64,000 bases of DNA from Sphingomonas sp. IW22 (GCF_041321155.1 NZ_JBGGWB010000002.1:62001-126000), one strand, 5' to 3'. Shown: positions 16,710 to 25,722, counted from the first letter of the stretch. Notes: a model not told the origin generated them from the letters alone. Numbers and translations: made by a program.

Positions 16710-17660
16710 TCAGCCAGCGCGGCCCATCGCCAGGAACTTTGCGCGGCGACCCTTGCGAAGCGCGTCGGGCGACTGGGTTTCCAGTTCCGCCAGCGACGCC
16801 TCGATCGCGTCGCCCAGCGCCTGAATCGCGGCGGCGGGATCGCGATGCGCGCCGCCCAGCGGTTCGTGGACCACGCGGTCGATCACGCCCAGCGCCATCA
16901 GGTCCTGCGCCGTCACCTTCATCGCCTCGGCCGCATCGGCGGCCTTGTCGGCGGTGCGCCACAGGATCGACGCGCACCCCTCTGGCGAGATCACCGAATA
17001 GACGGCGTGTTCCATCATCAGCACGGTGTTGCCCGATGCCAGCGCCACCGCGCCGCCCGAACCGCCTTCGCCCAGGATCGACGCGACCAGCGGCACGCGC
17101 AGGTTGAGGCACGCTTCGGTCGCGCGGGCAATCGCCTCTGCCTGACCGCGTTCCTCCGCCTGTACGCCGGGAAACGCGCCGGAGGTATCGACCAGCGTGA
17201 CCACGGGCAGGCCGAACCGGTCGGCCAGCTGCATCAGGCGGATCGCCTTGCGATAGCCCTCCGGCTTGCCCATGCCGAAATTGTGGCGCAGGCGGCTGGC
17301 GGTATCGTCGCCCTTTTCATGGCCGATCACCATGACGCGGCGGCCCCGGAAGCGGCCCAGCCCACCGATGATCGCGGCATCGTCGGCAAAGGCGCGGTCG
17401 CCGCCCAGCGGCATGAAGTCTTCGATCAGCGCGGCGACATAATGCTTGAAATGCGGCCGTTCGGGGTGGCGGGCGACCTGCGTCTTCTGCCACGGCGTCA
17501 GGCGCGAATAGGTTTCGCGCAGCAGACGGTCCGATTTGGCCTGAATGCGCGCAACTTCTGCGTCGATATCCACCTCGCCCTCGGCGGCGGTGTCGCGCAG
17601 TTCGTCGATCCGGCCCTGAAGCTCGGCGATCGGTTTTTCGAAATCCAGAAAACTTGCCAT
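16710..17660 (-). CDS. accA: Acetyl-CoA carboxylase carboxyltransferase subunit alpha
   Basis: A 316-residue AccA, normal length. The N-terminal [18 protein letters not shown] is characteristic. The crotonase-like carboxyltransferase domain contains [44 protein letters not shown] and [13 protein letters not shown], the oxyanion-hole and biotin-carboxylate binding segments. With AccD it forms the carboxyltransferase that makes malonyl-CoA for fatty acid synthesis in the cytoplasm. The start ATG 17660 lies only 13 bp beyond the xerD stop, so both are probably co-transcribed from the xerD side. Confidence 0.97.
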   Translation of the reverse strand: MASFLDFEKPIAELQGRIDELRDTAAEGEVDIDAEVARIQAKSDRLLRETYSRLTPWQKTQVARHPERPHFKHYVAALIEDFMPLGGDRAFADDAAIIGGLGRFRGRRVMVIGHEKGDDTASRLRHNFGMGKPEGYRKAIRLMQLADRFGLPVVTLVDTSGAFPGVQAEERGQAEAIARATEACLNLRVPLVASILGEGGSGGAVALASGNTVLMMEHAVYSVISPEGCASILWRTADKAADAAEAMKVTAQDLMALGVIDRVVHEPLGGAHRDPAAAIQALGDAIEASLAELETQSPDALRKGRRAKFLAMGRAG

Positions 17661-17673
17661 GCGACCCGCGCGG

Positions 17674-18597
17674 TTAGGCGTCGGGCGCGGAGACGTCAAC
17701 GCCCCGCCCGGCCAACAGCTCGCCAAGCGGGTGGCGGGCATTGACCATTTCGACCAGCCGGGCGCTGTCGACATGGGTATAGATTTCGGTGGTGGAGATG
17801 TCGGCATGACCCAACATCGCCTGAAGCGCGCGCAGATCCGCGCCCCCTTCCAGCAGATGCGTGGCAAAGGCGTGGCGCAGGACATGCGGGCTGACCCGGT
17901 CGGGCGGAATCCCAGCGATACCCGCCAATGCCTTGATCAGCTGATACAGGCGGATGCGCGACAGGTGCGTGCGGCCCGACGGGAACAGCCAGAGCGAATC
18001 GGGCGGCACCTGGCCGCGCCACGCCGCGATCGCGGCGCGCGCGCGGTCCGAAATCGGCACCATCCGTTCCCGCTCCCCCTTGCCCTTCAGGATCAGGAAC
18101 GGGCGGTCAGGATGCACCGCGCCGCGCGGCAGCGACACCAGCTCGGTCGCGCGCAGGCCGGAGCCGTAAAGGAGCTCGACCAGTGCCGACAGGCGCAGGT
18201 CCAGCGGATCGGGCGGCACGCGGGCGATGCGGTCCTCGATCGCGGCGAACAGCCGGTCGATGTCGGTCGCCGACAGGATCTTGGGCAGGGGGCGACGGGT
18301 GCCGGGGCGGGGCAGCGCGTCGGATGGGTCATCGCCGCGCAGCCCCTCATCCGCCAGAAAGCCGAAAAAGCGGCGCAGCGATGCGGCCTTTCGCGCGACC
18401 GTGGCGGCGGACAGCGCGTCCCAACCATCGGCCAGCCGCGCCAGCGCCGCCGCATCCGCCGCGACCAGCCCGCCCGCCAGCGCATCTGACGCCAGCCGCA
18501 GGTCGGTGCCATAAGCGGACAGCGTATTGCGCGCCGCGCCGCGTTCGGCGGCCATCATTTCAAGGAAACGGTCGATGAGCGCGATGTCGTCGCTCAT
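17674..18597 (-). CDS. xerD: Site-specific tyrosine recombinase XerD
   Basis: A 307-residue tyrosine recombinase. The N-terminal SAM-like core-binding domain (residues 1-90) is followed by the catalytic domain with Arg in [13 protein letters not shown], Lys in [12 protein letters not shown], HxxR in [15 protein letters not shown], a second His in [16 protein letters not shown] and the nucleophile Tyr273. This is the chromosome-dimer resolvase acting at dif with XerC and FtsK. XerD is preferred over XerC because of the HARHPLG-like C-terminus and the accA linkage common in alphaproteobacteria; the distinction from XerC is an inference. Confidence 0.9.
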   Translation of the reverse strand: MSDDIALIDRFLEMMAAERGAARNTLSAYGTDLRLASDALAGGLVAADAAALARLADGWDALSAATVARKAASLRRFFGFLADEGLRGDDPSDALPRPGTRRPLPKILSATDIDRLFAAIEDRIARVPPDPLDLRLSALVELLYGSGLRATELVSLPRGAVHPDRPFLILKGKGERERMVPISDRARAAIAAWRGQVPPDSLWLFPSGRTHLSRIRLYQLIKALAGIAGIPPDRVSPHVLRHAFATHLLEGGADLRALQAMLGHADISTTEIYTHVDSARLVEMVNARHPLGELLAGRGVDVSAPDA

Positions 18598-18604
18598 GTC
18601 AGTG

Positions 18605-20422
18605 TCACGAACGCGCGACCGCCTCTGCCGCGATCATTCGCGCTTCGCCCTCAAGCCCGACCGCGTTCAGCGCGGCGACGATGTGGAACACCGCTTGCGG
18701 CGCGACGGCGGACCATTCGGGGGTCTGCATCCCCACTGCCGCCAGCAGGACGACGGTTGCCGCCTCGCCACGTTCGGCGGCCCCGCGAATCGCGCGGACC
18801 CAGGCATTGTCGGCACCGATCGGCACGCCGAAAGACTGTGCCAGCGAAGGAATGTCGTCCGCCTCGACCCGGCCCAGCCCGGCAATACCCGCCAGGAACA
18901 TCGCCGCGCGCCGTTCGTCGGCGGTGGCGCTGTAATCATTGACCGCATCGGACCCCAGCGGACGGCGCGCATCGGGATCGACCAGCGCGATCAATGCCCA
19001 GGCGTGCGAACCGGGTTCGACATAGCGCGCCCAGCGCATCGCGGGGCGGTCCAGCCCGGCGGTCAGCATGGACGCGATCAGATCGGTCGCGGCTTCGGCC
19101 TGTTCGGCGGAGGGGCGCACACCCGCCGCCGCGCGCGCGGCCAGCACCTGTCGCGCGAAACGCTGACGCGGATCGGCGGCGTCGCTCCACAGCTGGTTCA
19201 GCAGCGTCACCCGTTCGGCCATGTCGGCCGAGGAATAGGCCGAGCGCAGATCACGGGCGATGCTGGCGTCGGTGGCGCTGCGGTCGTCGGCGTCCTCGAT
19301 CTGGCTCCACAGATCGACCATGGCGAGGTTCGACAACACGCCCTGGCTGGCGGCCCAGTCGGCGGCGCGCAACCGGGCGACCGGGGCGATGGCGGGCGCC
19401 AGCGCGACCCAGCCGCGCACCTGCGGCCCGGCTTCGGCCATCAGCTCGTCCGGCACGGCCACGCCAGTCGCGGTGGCAAGGCCCCAGCGCCAGGCGGACA
19501 GACGGTCGACACCGTCCCATTCGATCGTCACCGCGCGTCGCCCCTGCGCGCCGGTGCCCAGCACCTTTTCGGCGAGCAGCAGGTCGATCCCGGTCGCCGC
19601 GCGCCGCCGCCGCGCCGAATCGATCAGCTCACCCGCGCGTGTCGGCTCACCCGACAGGCCCGCGCACATCGCCTCGACCAGCCGCCAGCCGGTTTCGCGG
19701 CTGCGTTCCATGGCAAAGGGTTGCAGCGGGCACAGCATTGCCGGGTCGGCATTGGCCATCGCGACCTGCATCGCGACCTGTTCCAGCTTGGGCGTGAAAT
19801 TTTCGGTGTCGACGCCGTTCACGACATCGCGCGCGGCCGTGGCTTCGCCCATGCGCAGCAGCAGCCAGGCGCGTTCGGCGGCGAAATCGGCGCCGTTCAC
19901 CCCGCGCGGCGTGTCCAGCCGCGATACCAGCATCCGCCGCAGCGTAATCGACAGCCACCGCGACGCGACGGGCGCATCCAGTCGTCGCATCAGCCCCTGA
20001 AGAAAGCGACCATCCGCCGTGCCGAAGGCGTTGGGGGACAAGCCGCCATCGGCCAGCCCGATCGCACCGACGCGCGCGGTGGAGCGGCGGGCATAATCGG
20101 GCAGGTCATATTCCAGCAGGTCCGCCGCGCTCATCGGCGTGGCGGTGGGGCTGGGGGTCGGGCTGGGCGTGGGCGCCGCGACGGGCGCGGTCGGCAGCGG
20201 CTGGACGATTTCGCCCGGTCGCTGGACGGGAGCAGGCGCGCCGGGCTGGACGGGCGCCGGTCGCGGGCGCGGTTCGGCAGGGCGCGGCGCGGGGGCGGGG
20301 TCGCCGAACCCTTCGGGCAGCAGCGATTCGGGCGCGTCGCGATCCTGCGACTGCGCCGCCAGCGCCACGCCGCCCACTGCGAGCGCGATCGCGCCGAGCG
20401 AGGCGGCCCAGCCAAAGCGCAT
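18605..20422 (-). CDS. Hypothetical secreted alpha-helical repeat protein
   Basis: A 605-residue protein with a signal peptide (MRFGWAASLGAIALAVGGVALAA), a long proline/alanine-rich linker (about residues 40-100), and a large alanine-rich helical domain that looks like solenoid (TPR/SEL-like) repeats, for example AERAWLLLRMGEATAARDVVNG and AGELIDSARRRRAATG. No enzyme motif was found. It would be periplasmic or attached to the outer side of the inner membrane. Only 5 bp separate its start from the 45-residue membrane protein upstream, so the two form an operon. The stop is 7 bp from xerD, so xerD and accA may be read from the same promoter. Confidence 0.65.
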   Translation of the reverse strand: MRFGWAASLGAIALAVGGVALAAQSQDRDAPESLLPEGFGDPAPAPRPAEPRPRPAPVQPGAPAPVQRPGEIVQPLPTAPVAAPTPSPTPSPTATPMSAADLLEYDLPDYARRSTARVGAIGLADGGLSPNAFGTADGRFLQGLMRRLDAPVASRWLSITLRRMLVSRLDTPRGVNGADFAAERAWLLLRMGEATAARDVVNGVDTENFTPKLEQVAMQVAMANADPAMLCPLQPFAMERSRETGWRLVEAMCAGLSGEPTRAGELIDSARRRRAATGIDLLLAEKVLGTGAQGRRAVTIEWDGVDRLSAWRWGLATATGVAVPDELMAEAGPQVRGWVALAPAIAPVARLRAADWAASQGVLSNLAMVDLWSQIEDADDRSATDASIARDLRSAYSSADMAERVTLLNQLWSDAADPRQRFARQVLAARAAAGVRPSAEQAEAATDLIASMLTAGLDRPAMRWARYVEPGSHAWALIALVDPDARRPLGSDAVNDYSATADERRAAMFLAGIAGLGRVEADDIPSLAQSFGVPIGADNAWVRAIRGAAERGEAATVVLLAAVGMQTPEWSAVAPQAVFHIVAALNAVGLEGEARMIAAEAVARS

Positions 20423-20427
20423 CGGCG

Positions 20428-20565
20428 TCAGTTCGCCAGATTCTCTAGCGCGACGGGCTTTTCGACCGTCACCGGCGGCTTTTCGGTTGCTTGTCCCGAC
20501 AAATAGAACAGGCCGCCGACGACGGCGACGATAACGATCAGCAGGATGACGAACGAACGGGACAC
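20428..20565 (-). CDS. Small single-span membrane protein (45 aa)
   Basis: A 45-residue protein starting at GTG 20565: MSRSFVILLIVIVAVVGGLFYL forms one membrane span, followed by a short periplasmic tail SGQATEKPPVTVEKPVALENLAN. AAGGA lies 11 nt upstream. The ATG nearby is out of frame. It sits directly before the 605-residue secreted protein, 5 bp apart, and faces aroK across an 80-bp divergent promoter. The pattern of one helix plus a charged/Pro tail suggests an accessory or assembly partner, but the function is unknown. Confidence 0.6.
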   Translation of the reverse strand: MSRSFVILLIVIVAVVGGLFYLSGQATEKPPVTVEKPVALENLAN

Positions 20566-20645
20566 GATGCAGGCATTCCTTTTCGGGGAAAGCGGTCGAC
20601 GGGCTTTTGCCCGACGCCATGGGGCGCTGTATAGCCCCCGCGCAA

Positions 20646-21188
20646 ATGCTGCAAACCCATGAAACCCAACCGGCCCGTGCAATCCGTCGACCGATCGTCC
20701 TGGTCGGCCTGATGGGCGTGGGCAAATCGACCGTCGGGCGCCGTCTGGCCGCGCGCCTCGCCCTGCCGTTCGTCGATGCCGATCATGAAATCGAATCGGC
20801 GGCGGGCATGACCGTCGCCGACATCTTCGAACGATTTGGCGAATCCTATTTCCGCGATGGTGAGCGCCGGGTGATCGCCCGGCTGATCGACGGCCGGCCA
20901 AAGGTGATCGCGACGGGCGGCGGCGCGTTCATCAACGACGAAACCCGCGCGCTGATCCTGGAACAGGCGATGGCGGTGTGGCTGGATGCCGAACCGCGCG
21001 TGCTGGCCGAACGGGTCCGTCGGCGCGACACCCGCCCGCTGCTGCGCGGGCGCGACCCGTTGCAGGTGCTGACCGAACTGGCGGCGGTGCGAAACCCCTA
21101 TTACGCCCTCGCGCCCGTGCATGTGACCAGCTACGACGCGCCGCACGAAGTGACGGTGAACGCCATATTGGAGGCGATCGGCAAATGA
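20646..21188 (+). CDS. aroK: Shikimate kinase
   Basis: A 180-residue shikimate kinase. Walker A GLMGVGKST is at residues 21-29; FVDADHEIE (shikimate binding), FGESYFRDGERRVI and ATGGGAF follow, then the lid LLRGRDPLQVL. It phosphorylates shikimate in the aromatic amino acid pathway. ATG 20646 is used; an ATG 39 bp upstream in frame is also open but adds residues before the usual basic tail. Its stop overlaps the aroB ATG (ATGA), the classic aroK-aroB pair. Confidence 0.95.
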   Translation: MLQTHETQPARAIRRPIVLVGLMGVGKSTVGRRLAARLALPFVDADHEIESAAGMTVADIFERFGESYFRDGERRVIARLIDGRPKVIATGGGAFINDETRALILEQAMAVWLDAEPRVLAERVRRRDTRPLLRGRDPLQVLTELAAVRNPYYALAPVHVTSYDAPHEVTVNAILEAIGK

Positions 21189-22291
21189 CGACGGTGCGCG
21201 TGGCGCTAGGGGAGCGCGGTTACGACATCCTGATCCAGGCGGGGCTGCTGGCCCGTGCGGGCGAAGTGCTGGCGCCCGTGGCGCGCGGGCGGCCGATGGC
21301 GATCGTCACCGACGCGAATCTGCGGCCCCAGCTGGCCCAGCTTCAGGCGACGCTCAGCGCGGCGGGGATCGTCAGCGAAGCCATTGTCGTGGCGCCGGGC
21401 GAAGGTTCGAAAAGCTGGGAGACGCTGGCACGGGTGGTCGACCGGCTGCTGGAACTGGGTGTCGAGCGGTCGGACCATATCATCGCGCTGGGCGGCGGCG
21501 TGATCGGCGATCTGGCGGGCTTTGCCGCCGCGATTGTCAAGCGCGGCTGCCATTTCGTGCAGGTGCCGACCAGCCTGCTGGCGCAGGTCGACTCGTCGGT
21601 TGGGGGCAAGACCGCGATCACCACGCCCGCGGGCAAGAATCTGGTCGGCGCGTTTCATCAGCCGTCGATGGTGCTGATCGACCCACAGGTGCTGGACACG
21701 CTGCCGCCGCGCGAATTGCGCGCGGGCTATGCCGAGGTGGTGAAATACGGCCTGATCGACGATGCGGGCTTTTTCGCGTGGTGCGAGGCGCATGGCGCTG
21801 CGCTGCTGGCGGGCGACGGGGAAGCGCGCGAAGTGGCCATCGCTCATTCGGTCGCGGCCAAGGCCCGCATCGTGGCCGAGGATGAGCGCGAGATCAGCGG
21901 GCGGCGCGCGCTGTTGAACCTGGGCCATACCTTCGGCCACGCGCTGGAGGCGGAAACGGGCTTTTCCGACCGGCTGCTGCATGGTGAGGCGGTGGCGGCG
22001 GGCATGGCGCTGGCCTTTGGCTTTTCGGCGGCGCAGGGCATTTGCGATCCCGCCGATGCCGCGCGCGTCGTCGCCCATCTGAAGGCAGTGGGCCTGCCCC
22101 ATGACCTGGCCAGCGCCGGGGTCGATGCCAGCGGTGCGCGGCTGGTCGACCATATGCGCCACGACAAGAAGATGGAGGCGGGGACGCTGCCCTTCCTGCT
22201 CGCGCGGGGGATTGGCGAAACCTATCTCGACCGCAATGTCGATCTGGCGGCGGTGGCGGCGTTTCTGGACCGCGAACGCGCCGGGGCGTAA
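21185..22291 (+). CDS. aroB: 3-dehydroquinate synthase
   Basis: A 368-residue AroB. Family elements seen in order are ITDANLRPQLA, VAPGEGSKSWETL, IIALGGGVIGDLAGFAAA, VQVPTSLLAQVDSSVGGKTAI, LVGAFHQPSMVLIDP, LNLGHTFGHALE, LLHGEAVAAGMALAF and MRHDKKMEAG. These carry the NAD-binding loop and the zinc ligands. It converts DAHP to 3-dehydroquinate in the shikimate pathway. Translationally coupled to aroK by a 4-bp overlap. Confidence 0.97.
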   Translation: MTTVRVALGERGYDILIQAGLLARAGEVLAPVARGRPMAIVTDANLRPQLAQLQATLSAAGIVSEAIVVAPGEGSKSWETLARVVDRLLELGVERSDHIIALGGGVIGDLAGFAAAIVKRGCHFVQVPTSLLAQVDSSVGGKTAITTPAGKNLVGAFHQPSMVLIDPQVLDTLPPRELRAGYAEVVKYGLIDDAGFFAWCEAHGAALLAGDGEAREVAIAHSVAAKARIVAEDEREISGRRALLNLGHTFGHALEAETGFSDRLLHGEAVAAGMALAFGFSAAQGICDPADAARVVAHLKAVGLPHDLASAGVDASGARLVDHMRHDKKMEAGTLPFLLARGIGETYLDRNVDLAAVAAFLDRERAGA

Positions 22292-22301
22292 GCCGAAGCG
22301 C

Positions 22302-22330
22302 TTGCCAGTACCGCCCGCATCATGTTTAGA
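22302..22330 (+). promoter_or_regulatory. Candidate sigma-70 promoter for the zinc-ribbon gene
   Basis: TTGCCA at 22302-22307 and TTTAGA at 22325-22330 are separated by 17 bp, a good fit to TTGACA-N17-TATAAT. It lies between aroB and the zinc-ribbon gene, about 48 bp before ATG 22379, so the predicted start near 22337 gives a leader of about 40 nt. Confidence 0.45.
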
Positions 22331-22378
22331 TTCAATCCGGCCACTCCGGTCGGACTCCGGTTTTGAAGTCGCCGCCAA

Positions 22379-23188
22379 ATGATACTCGAATGCACCCAGT
22401 GCCGCACACGCTACCTCGTTTCCGACAACGCGGTCGGGGAAGAAGGGCGGACGGTGCGTTGCGCCAATTGCAAGCACAGCTGGTTCCAGCCACCGCAGGT
22501 AATGGCGCTGGCGACGCCCCACGCGCCGGAAGCGGAGGAGGCGCCACAGGCGCAGGCCGCCCCGGTGGTTGAGGTTGCGGCGCCTGAACCCGCCGTGCCT
22601 GCTCCCGCTCCCGAACCGGCGCCTGCCCCGGCCCCCGTTGCAGCGGCTTCCGCACCGGCAAAACCTGCCGAGGACGGGGAGGCGCGCGTTTATCATTTCG
22701 TCGATTCGGGCGTCGACAAACCGCGTTTCGAAGCGTTCGCTCAAAAGTCGCCATCCAAGCCCGCGCGCCGGTCGAACCAGCGCTGGACGATGGCGGCGGT
22801 GGTCGCGGGCGTATCGATGCTGTTGGGAACGGGGGCGATCCTGTATACCGGGGCGCCGGGCATCGCCGCGCAACTGGGCCTGCCGTTGCCGGGGGCAGAG
22901 ACGCCGCTGCGCTTCACCGAACGCGCGATCGAGCGGCGTTACCTGTCCAGCGGCAACGAATTGTTCGTCGTGTCGGGCAAGGTCACCAATCCCAGCGGTG
23001 ATACCCAGCCGGTGCCCGACATCCGTGCCGAGCTGCGCGATCCGCAGGGGCGCATCGTCTATAGCTGGACGATCACGCCCGAAATGCGACAGCTGGCACC
23101 CAATGCCAGTGTCGAGTTCAGCAGCGGCAAGCTGGACGTGCCCGTAAATTCCACGCAGCTCGACCTGAGCTTCGCCAGCGGCATCTGA
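22379..23188 (+). CDS. Zinc-ribbon (MJ0042-type) single-pass membrane protein
   Basis: A 269-residue protein. The N-terminal zinc ribbon MILECTQCRTRYLVSDNAVG with VRCANCKHSWF (CxxC-x~19-CxxC) is the MJ0042 zinc-finger type. A proline/alanine/glutamate-rich linker covers residues about 45-105, one transmembrane helix is near 135-160, and a C-terminal periplasmic domain (about 175-269) has beta strands resembling FxLYD/DUF3426 domains (SGKVTNPSGDTQPVPDIRAELRD). The topology suggests a membrane-anchored regulator or adaptor; the function is unknown. It follows aroB by 87 bp and is convergent with uxuA. Confidence 0.75.
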   Translation: MILECTQCRTRYLVSDNAVGEEGRTVRCANCKHSWFQPPQVMALATPHAPEAEEAPQAQAAPVVEVAAPEPAVPAPAPEPAPAPAPVAAASAPAKPAEDGEARVYHFVDSGVDKPRFEAFAQKSPSKPARRSNQRWTMAAVVAGVSMLLGTGAILYTGAPGIAAQLGLPLPGAETPLRFTERAIERRYLSSGNELFVVSGKVTNPSGDTQPVPDIRAELRDPQGRIVYSWTITPEMRQLAPNASVEFSSGKLDVPVNSTQLDLSFASGI

Positions 23189-23201
23189 GCCGGCGGGGGC
23201 G

Positions 23202-24374
23202 TCAGCCCCTGTCGCTCGCCCATTCGATCCCGCGTTCCAGCCCGCGCAGCTCCGCCAGCCCGCGCATCCGCCCCAATAGCGAATAACCCGGATTTGTCAG
23301 GCGATTGAGGTCGTCGAGCATCTGGTGCCCGTGATCGGGCCGCATCGGGATCCGCCGCCCCTCCCGCCGCGATAGGCGGTGGACGGCCCCGACGACGGCG
23401 GCCATTTCGGCGCTGCCCTCCAGATGCGCGGCCTCGTGAAACGCGCCGCCCGGTTCCCGCTCGACCGAGCGCAGATGCAGGAAGCCGATCCGGCTGCCCA
23501 GCCGATCGACCATGCCGGGCAGGTCATTGTCCGCGCGCACGCCCAGCGACCCCGTGCAGAAACACAGACCGTTCGACGCATTGGGCACTTCGGCGAACAG
23601 TTGCGCCAGATCGCTTTCGGTGCTGACCACGCGCGGCAGCCCGAAAATGGGGAAGGGCGGATCGTCGGGATGCACGACCAGCCGAATGCCCAGATCGTCC
23701 GCGAGCGGACAGACCGCGCGCAGAAAGCGGACATGATGTTCGCGCAGCCGCTCGGCACCGATACTCGCATAGGTGGACAGCGCGGCGCGGAACCCGGCGC
23801 TATCGAAACTTTCCTCACTGCCCGGCAGCCCGGCCAGAATGGTGCGCTCCAGCCGGTCGACCGCTTCCGGCGTCAGAGCCTTGAAGTAGCGGGTCGCGGC
23901 ATCGACCAGTTCGGGATCGGTGGTGACGGCCGCGTCCGCTCGCTTCAGGATGTGCAGGTCATAGGCCGCGACCGCGACCGGATCGAACCGCAGTGCCAGC
24001 GCGCCGTCGGGCATGGCGTATTCCAGGTCGGTCCGCGTCCAGTCGAGCAGCGGCATGAAGTTATAGGTGACGACGCGGATGTCGTTCGCGGCCAGGTTGA
24101 TCAGGCTGTCACGATAGGATCCAATCAGCGCGTCCCAGTCGTTGCTTGCGGTCTTGATCCCTTCATGCACCGGCAGGCTTTCGACCACGTCCCACTCAAG
24201 ACCGGATGCGTGGATCATCTGCTTGCGATCGGCAATCGCTTCGCGCGACCAGACGGCCCCATTGGGGACTTCATGAAGGGCGGTCACGATGCCCGTCGCG
24301 CCCGTTTGGCGGATGTCGCGCAGCGTCACGGGATCGTTCGGCCCGAACCAACGCATCGTTTGAACCATCCGCAC
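23202..24374 (-). CDS. uxuA: Mannonate dehydratase
   Basis: A 390-residue UxuA. Visible conserved elements are MRWFGPNDPVTLRDIRQTGATGIVTALH, GLEWDVVESLPVHEGIK, VVTYNFMPLLDWTRTDL, LVVHPDDPPFPIFGLPRVVS, GLCFCTGSLG, HLRSVERE and MRPDHGHQML, carrying the divalent-metal ligands (Cys, His, Asp, His). It converts D-mannonate to 2-keto-3-deoxygluconate in hexuronate catabolism. GTG 24374 is the preferred start since GGGAG lies 9 nt upstream; ATG 24368 and ATG 24356 are alternatives. It is divergent from the xylanase gene, linking glucuronate catabolism to glucuronoxylan degradation. Confidence 0.93.
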   Translation of the reverse strand: MRMVQTMRWFGPNDPVTLRDIRQTGATGIVTALHEVPNGAVWSREAIADRKQMIHASGLEWDVVESLPVHEGIKTASNDWDALIGSYRDSLINLAANDIRVVTYNFMPLLDWTRTDLEYAMPDGALALRFDPVAVAAYDLHILKRADAAVTTDPELVDAATRYFKALTPEAVDRLERTILAGLPGSEESFDSAGFRAALSTYASIGAERLREHHVRFLRAVCPLADDLGIRLVVHPDDPPFPIFGLPRVVSTESDLAQLFAEVPNASNGLCFCTGSLGVRADNDLPGMVDRLGSRIGFLHLRSVEREPGGAFHEAAHLEGSAEMAAVVGAVHRLSRREGRRIPMRPDHGHQMLDDLNRLTNPGYSLLGRMRGLAELRGLERGIEWASDRG

Positions 24375-24396
24375 GTCAACAAACTCCCGATCAGGT

Positions 24397-24412
24397 CTTA
24401 CATTGTGGTAAG
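24397..24412. promoter_or_regulatory. Inverted repeat CTTAC-N6-GTAAG upstream of uxuA (possible regulator site)
   Basis: A perfect 5-bp inverted repeat with a 6-bp spacer, CTTAC ATTGTG GTAAG, lies about 23 bp upstream of the uxuA start. GntR/FadR-class hexuronate regulators bind short dyads of this size, so it may regulate uxuA. Regulator unknown; no regulator gene is next to the cluster. Confidence 0.35.
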
Positions 24413-24484
24413 GCCACTTTCACGCGCCGACGGCGCTGTCAAGAAAATGGATTTGTCTGACTCATTGTATCAGCTTCTCCGGTG

Positions 24485-24498
24485 CGGTAGCGCTATCA
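24485..24498. promoter_or_regulatory. Candidate LacI-type (XylR-like) operator upstream of the xylanase gene
   Basis: CGGTAGCGCTATCA agrees in 12 of 14 positions with the TGGTAGCGCTAACA-type xylose operator that I recall for Caulobacter and Xanthomonas xylan genes. Its core TAGCGCTA is a perfect 8-bp palindrome. It lies 35 bp before the xylanase ATG, a suitable position for a repressor. Confidence 0.5.
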
Positions 24499-24532
24499 TC
24501 AATACCGGCAAATACGGTGCGGGGAGAGAGAG

Positions 24533-25693
24533 ATGCGCGGACCTGGGGCAAGATTGAGCGGAGACGCTTGGCCGATGACGCGGCGCGCGGCCCTTGGCGG
24601 GCTGGCGCTGGCGCTTCCTGCAGCGCGGCTGGCGGCGGCGCAGGATAGCGCGCCTTCGCTGAGCGCGCTTGCCGCGCAAAAGGGTATCCTGTTCGGCACC
24701 GCCGTGGGGGCCGGGCGGCCCGGCACGCTGACGGGCATGTTGTCCGACCCGCGCATGATGGCCATCGTCGGGCGCGAATGCGGCGTGATCGTCGCCGAGA
24801 ACGAGATGAAGCAATATGTCATCGCCGCTCAGCCGGGAAAGCTGGCATTCGAGCGCGGTGACAGCATCGCCAACTGGGCGCGCGACCATGGCAAGAAGCT
24901 GCGCGGGCACACCTTGTTGTGGAATCACCCGAAATATACGCCGGCCTGGCTGACCGAGCGGTATCAGGGCGCCCCGCGCGAAGGGCTGGCGACATGGGTG
25001 CGCGACTATGTCGGCGGGGTGGCTGCCCATTATCGCGGGCGCGTGCATTCATGGGACGTGGTGAACGAGACGATCGATCCCGACACCGGTGAGCTTTGCG
25101 ATTCGCTGTTCCAGCAAAAGCTGGGCTTCGACGCGATCCGCATCGCGTTCGAAGCGGCAAAGGAACAGGGGCCCGACGCGCAGCGCGTCTATAACGACTA
25201 CATGTCCTGGGGCAGCGGCGGCGCAAAGCACCGCGCGGGCGTGCTGCGCCTGCTGGAACGGTTCCGCCGTGAACAGGTACCCGTCGACGCGCTGGGCCTG
25301 CAAAGCCATATCGGCGTCGGCGACGGCGACAACGCCACGCGGGAACGCGAATGGCGTGCTTTCGTCGATGCGGTGACCGACATGGGCTATCGCCTGCTGA
25401 TCACCGAATTCGACGTGAACGATCGCGGCGCCCCGGCCGATCCGGCGCGGCGCGACGCCGAAGTGGCGGCGGTGGGCAAGGGCTATCTGGACATGATGCT
25501 GTCCTATCGCACGCTCGACCATCTGCTGTGCTGGGGTCTGGTCGACCGCTACAGCTGGCTACAGGGCTTTACCCCGCGCGAAGACAAGCTGCCGCAACGG
25601 CCGCTCCCTTATGACGCGCGATATCGGCCCAAGCCGCTGCGTCAGGCAATTGCCGACGCGCTGATCGCCGCGCCGTCGCGCGCTGCGGCATAA
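24533..25693 (+). CDS. Endo-1,4-beta-xylanase, GH10
   Basis: A 386-residue GH10 xylanase. The N-terminus MRGPGARLSGDAWPMTRRAALGGLALALP looks like a twin-arginine or Sec signal (RR at residues 17-18), with cleavage probably after LAAA near residue 36. The catalytic barrel has FGTAVG, CGVIVAENEMKQ, GHTLLWNHP, the acid/base Glu179 (WDVVNE) and the nucleophile Glu292 (LLITEFD). It hydrolyses the xylan backbone outside the cytoplasm. GGGGAG lies 6 nt before ATG 24533. First gene of a three-gene unit with two GH43 enzymes; expected to be induced by xylose or xylan through the upstream operator. Confidence 0.92.
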   Translation: MRGPGARLSGDAWPMTRRAALGGLALALPAARLAAAQDSAPSLSALAAQKGILFGTAVGAGRPGTLTGMLSDPRMMAIVGRECGVIVAENEMKQYVIAAQPGKLAFERGDSIANWARDHGKKLRGHTLLWNHPKYTPAWLTERYQGAPREGLATWVRDYVGGVAAHYRGRVHSWDVVNETIDPDTGELCDSLFQQKLGFDAIRIAFEAAKEQGPDAQRVYNDYMSWGSGGAKHRAGVLRLLERFRREQVPVDALGLQSHIGVGDGDNATREREWRAFVDAVTDMGYRLLITEFDVNDRGAPADPARRDAEVAAVGKGYLDMMLSYRTLDHLLCWGLVDRYSWLQGFTPREDKLPQRPLPYDARYRPKPLRQAIADALIAAPSRAAA

Positions 25694-25722
25694 GAAAACT
25701 GATCGAGGAAGAGGAAACCGGG

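Noticed and set aside
18527..20506. A 659-residue open frame on the plus strand
   Set aside because: It is antisense to the secreted 605-residue protein and is Arg/Gly/His rich, typical of a GC-rich shadow frame. The secreted protein has a signal peptide and regular helical composition.
21206..22873. A 555-residue open frame on the minus strand
   Set aside because: Antisense to aroB and the zinc-ribbon gene; composition rich in His/Arg/Gln and no family motif.
23196..23209. GGGGC-GTCA-GCCCC hairpin between the zinc-ribbon gene and uxuA
   Set aside because: Five base pairs only and overlapping the uxuA stop; too weak to call a terminator.
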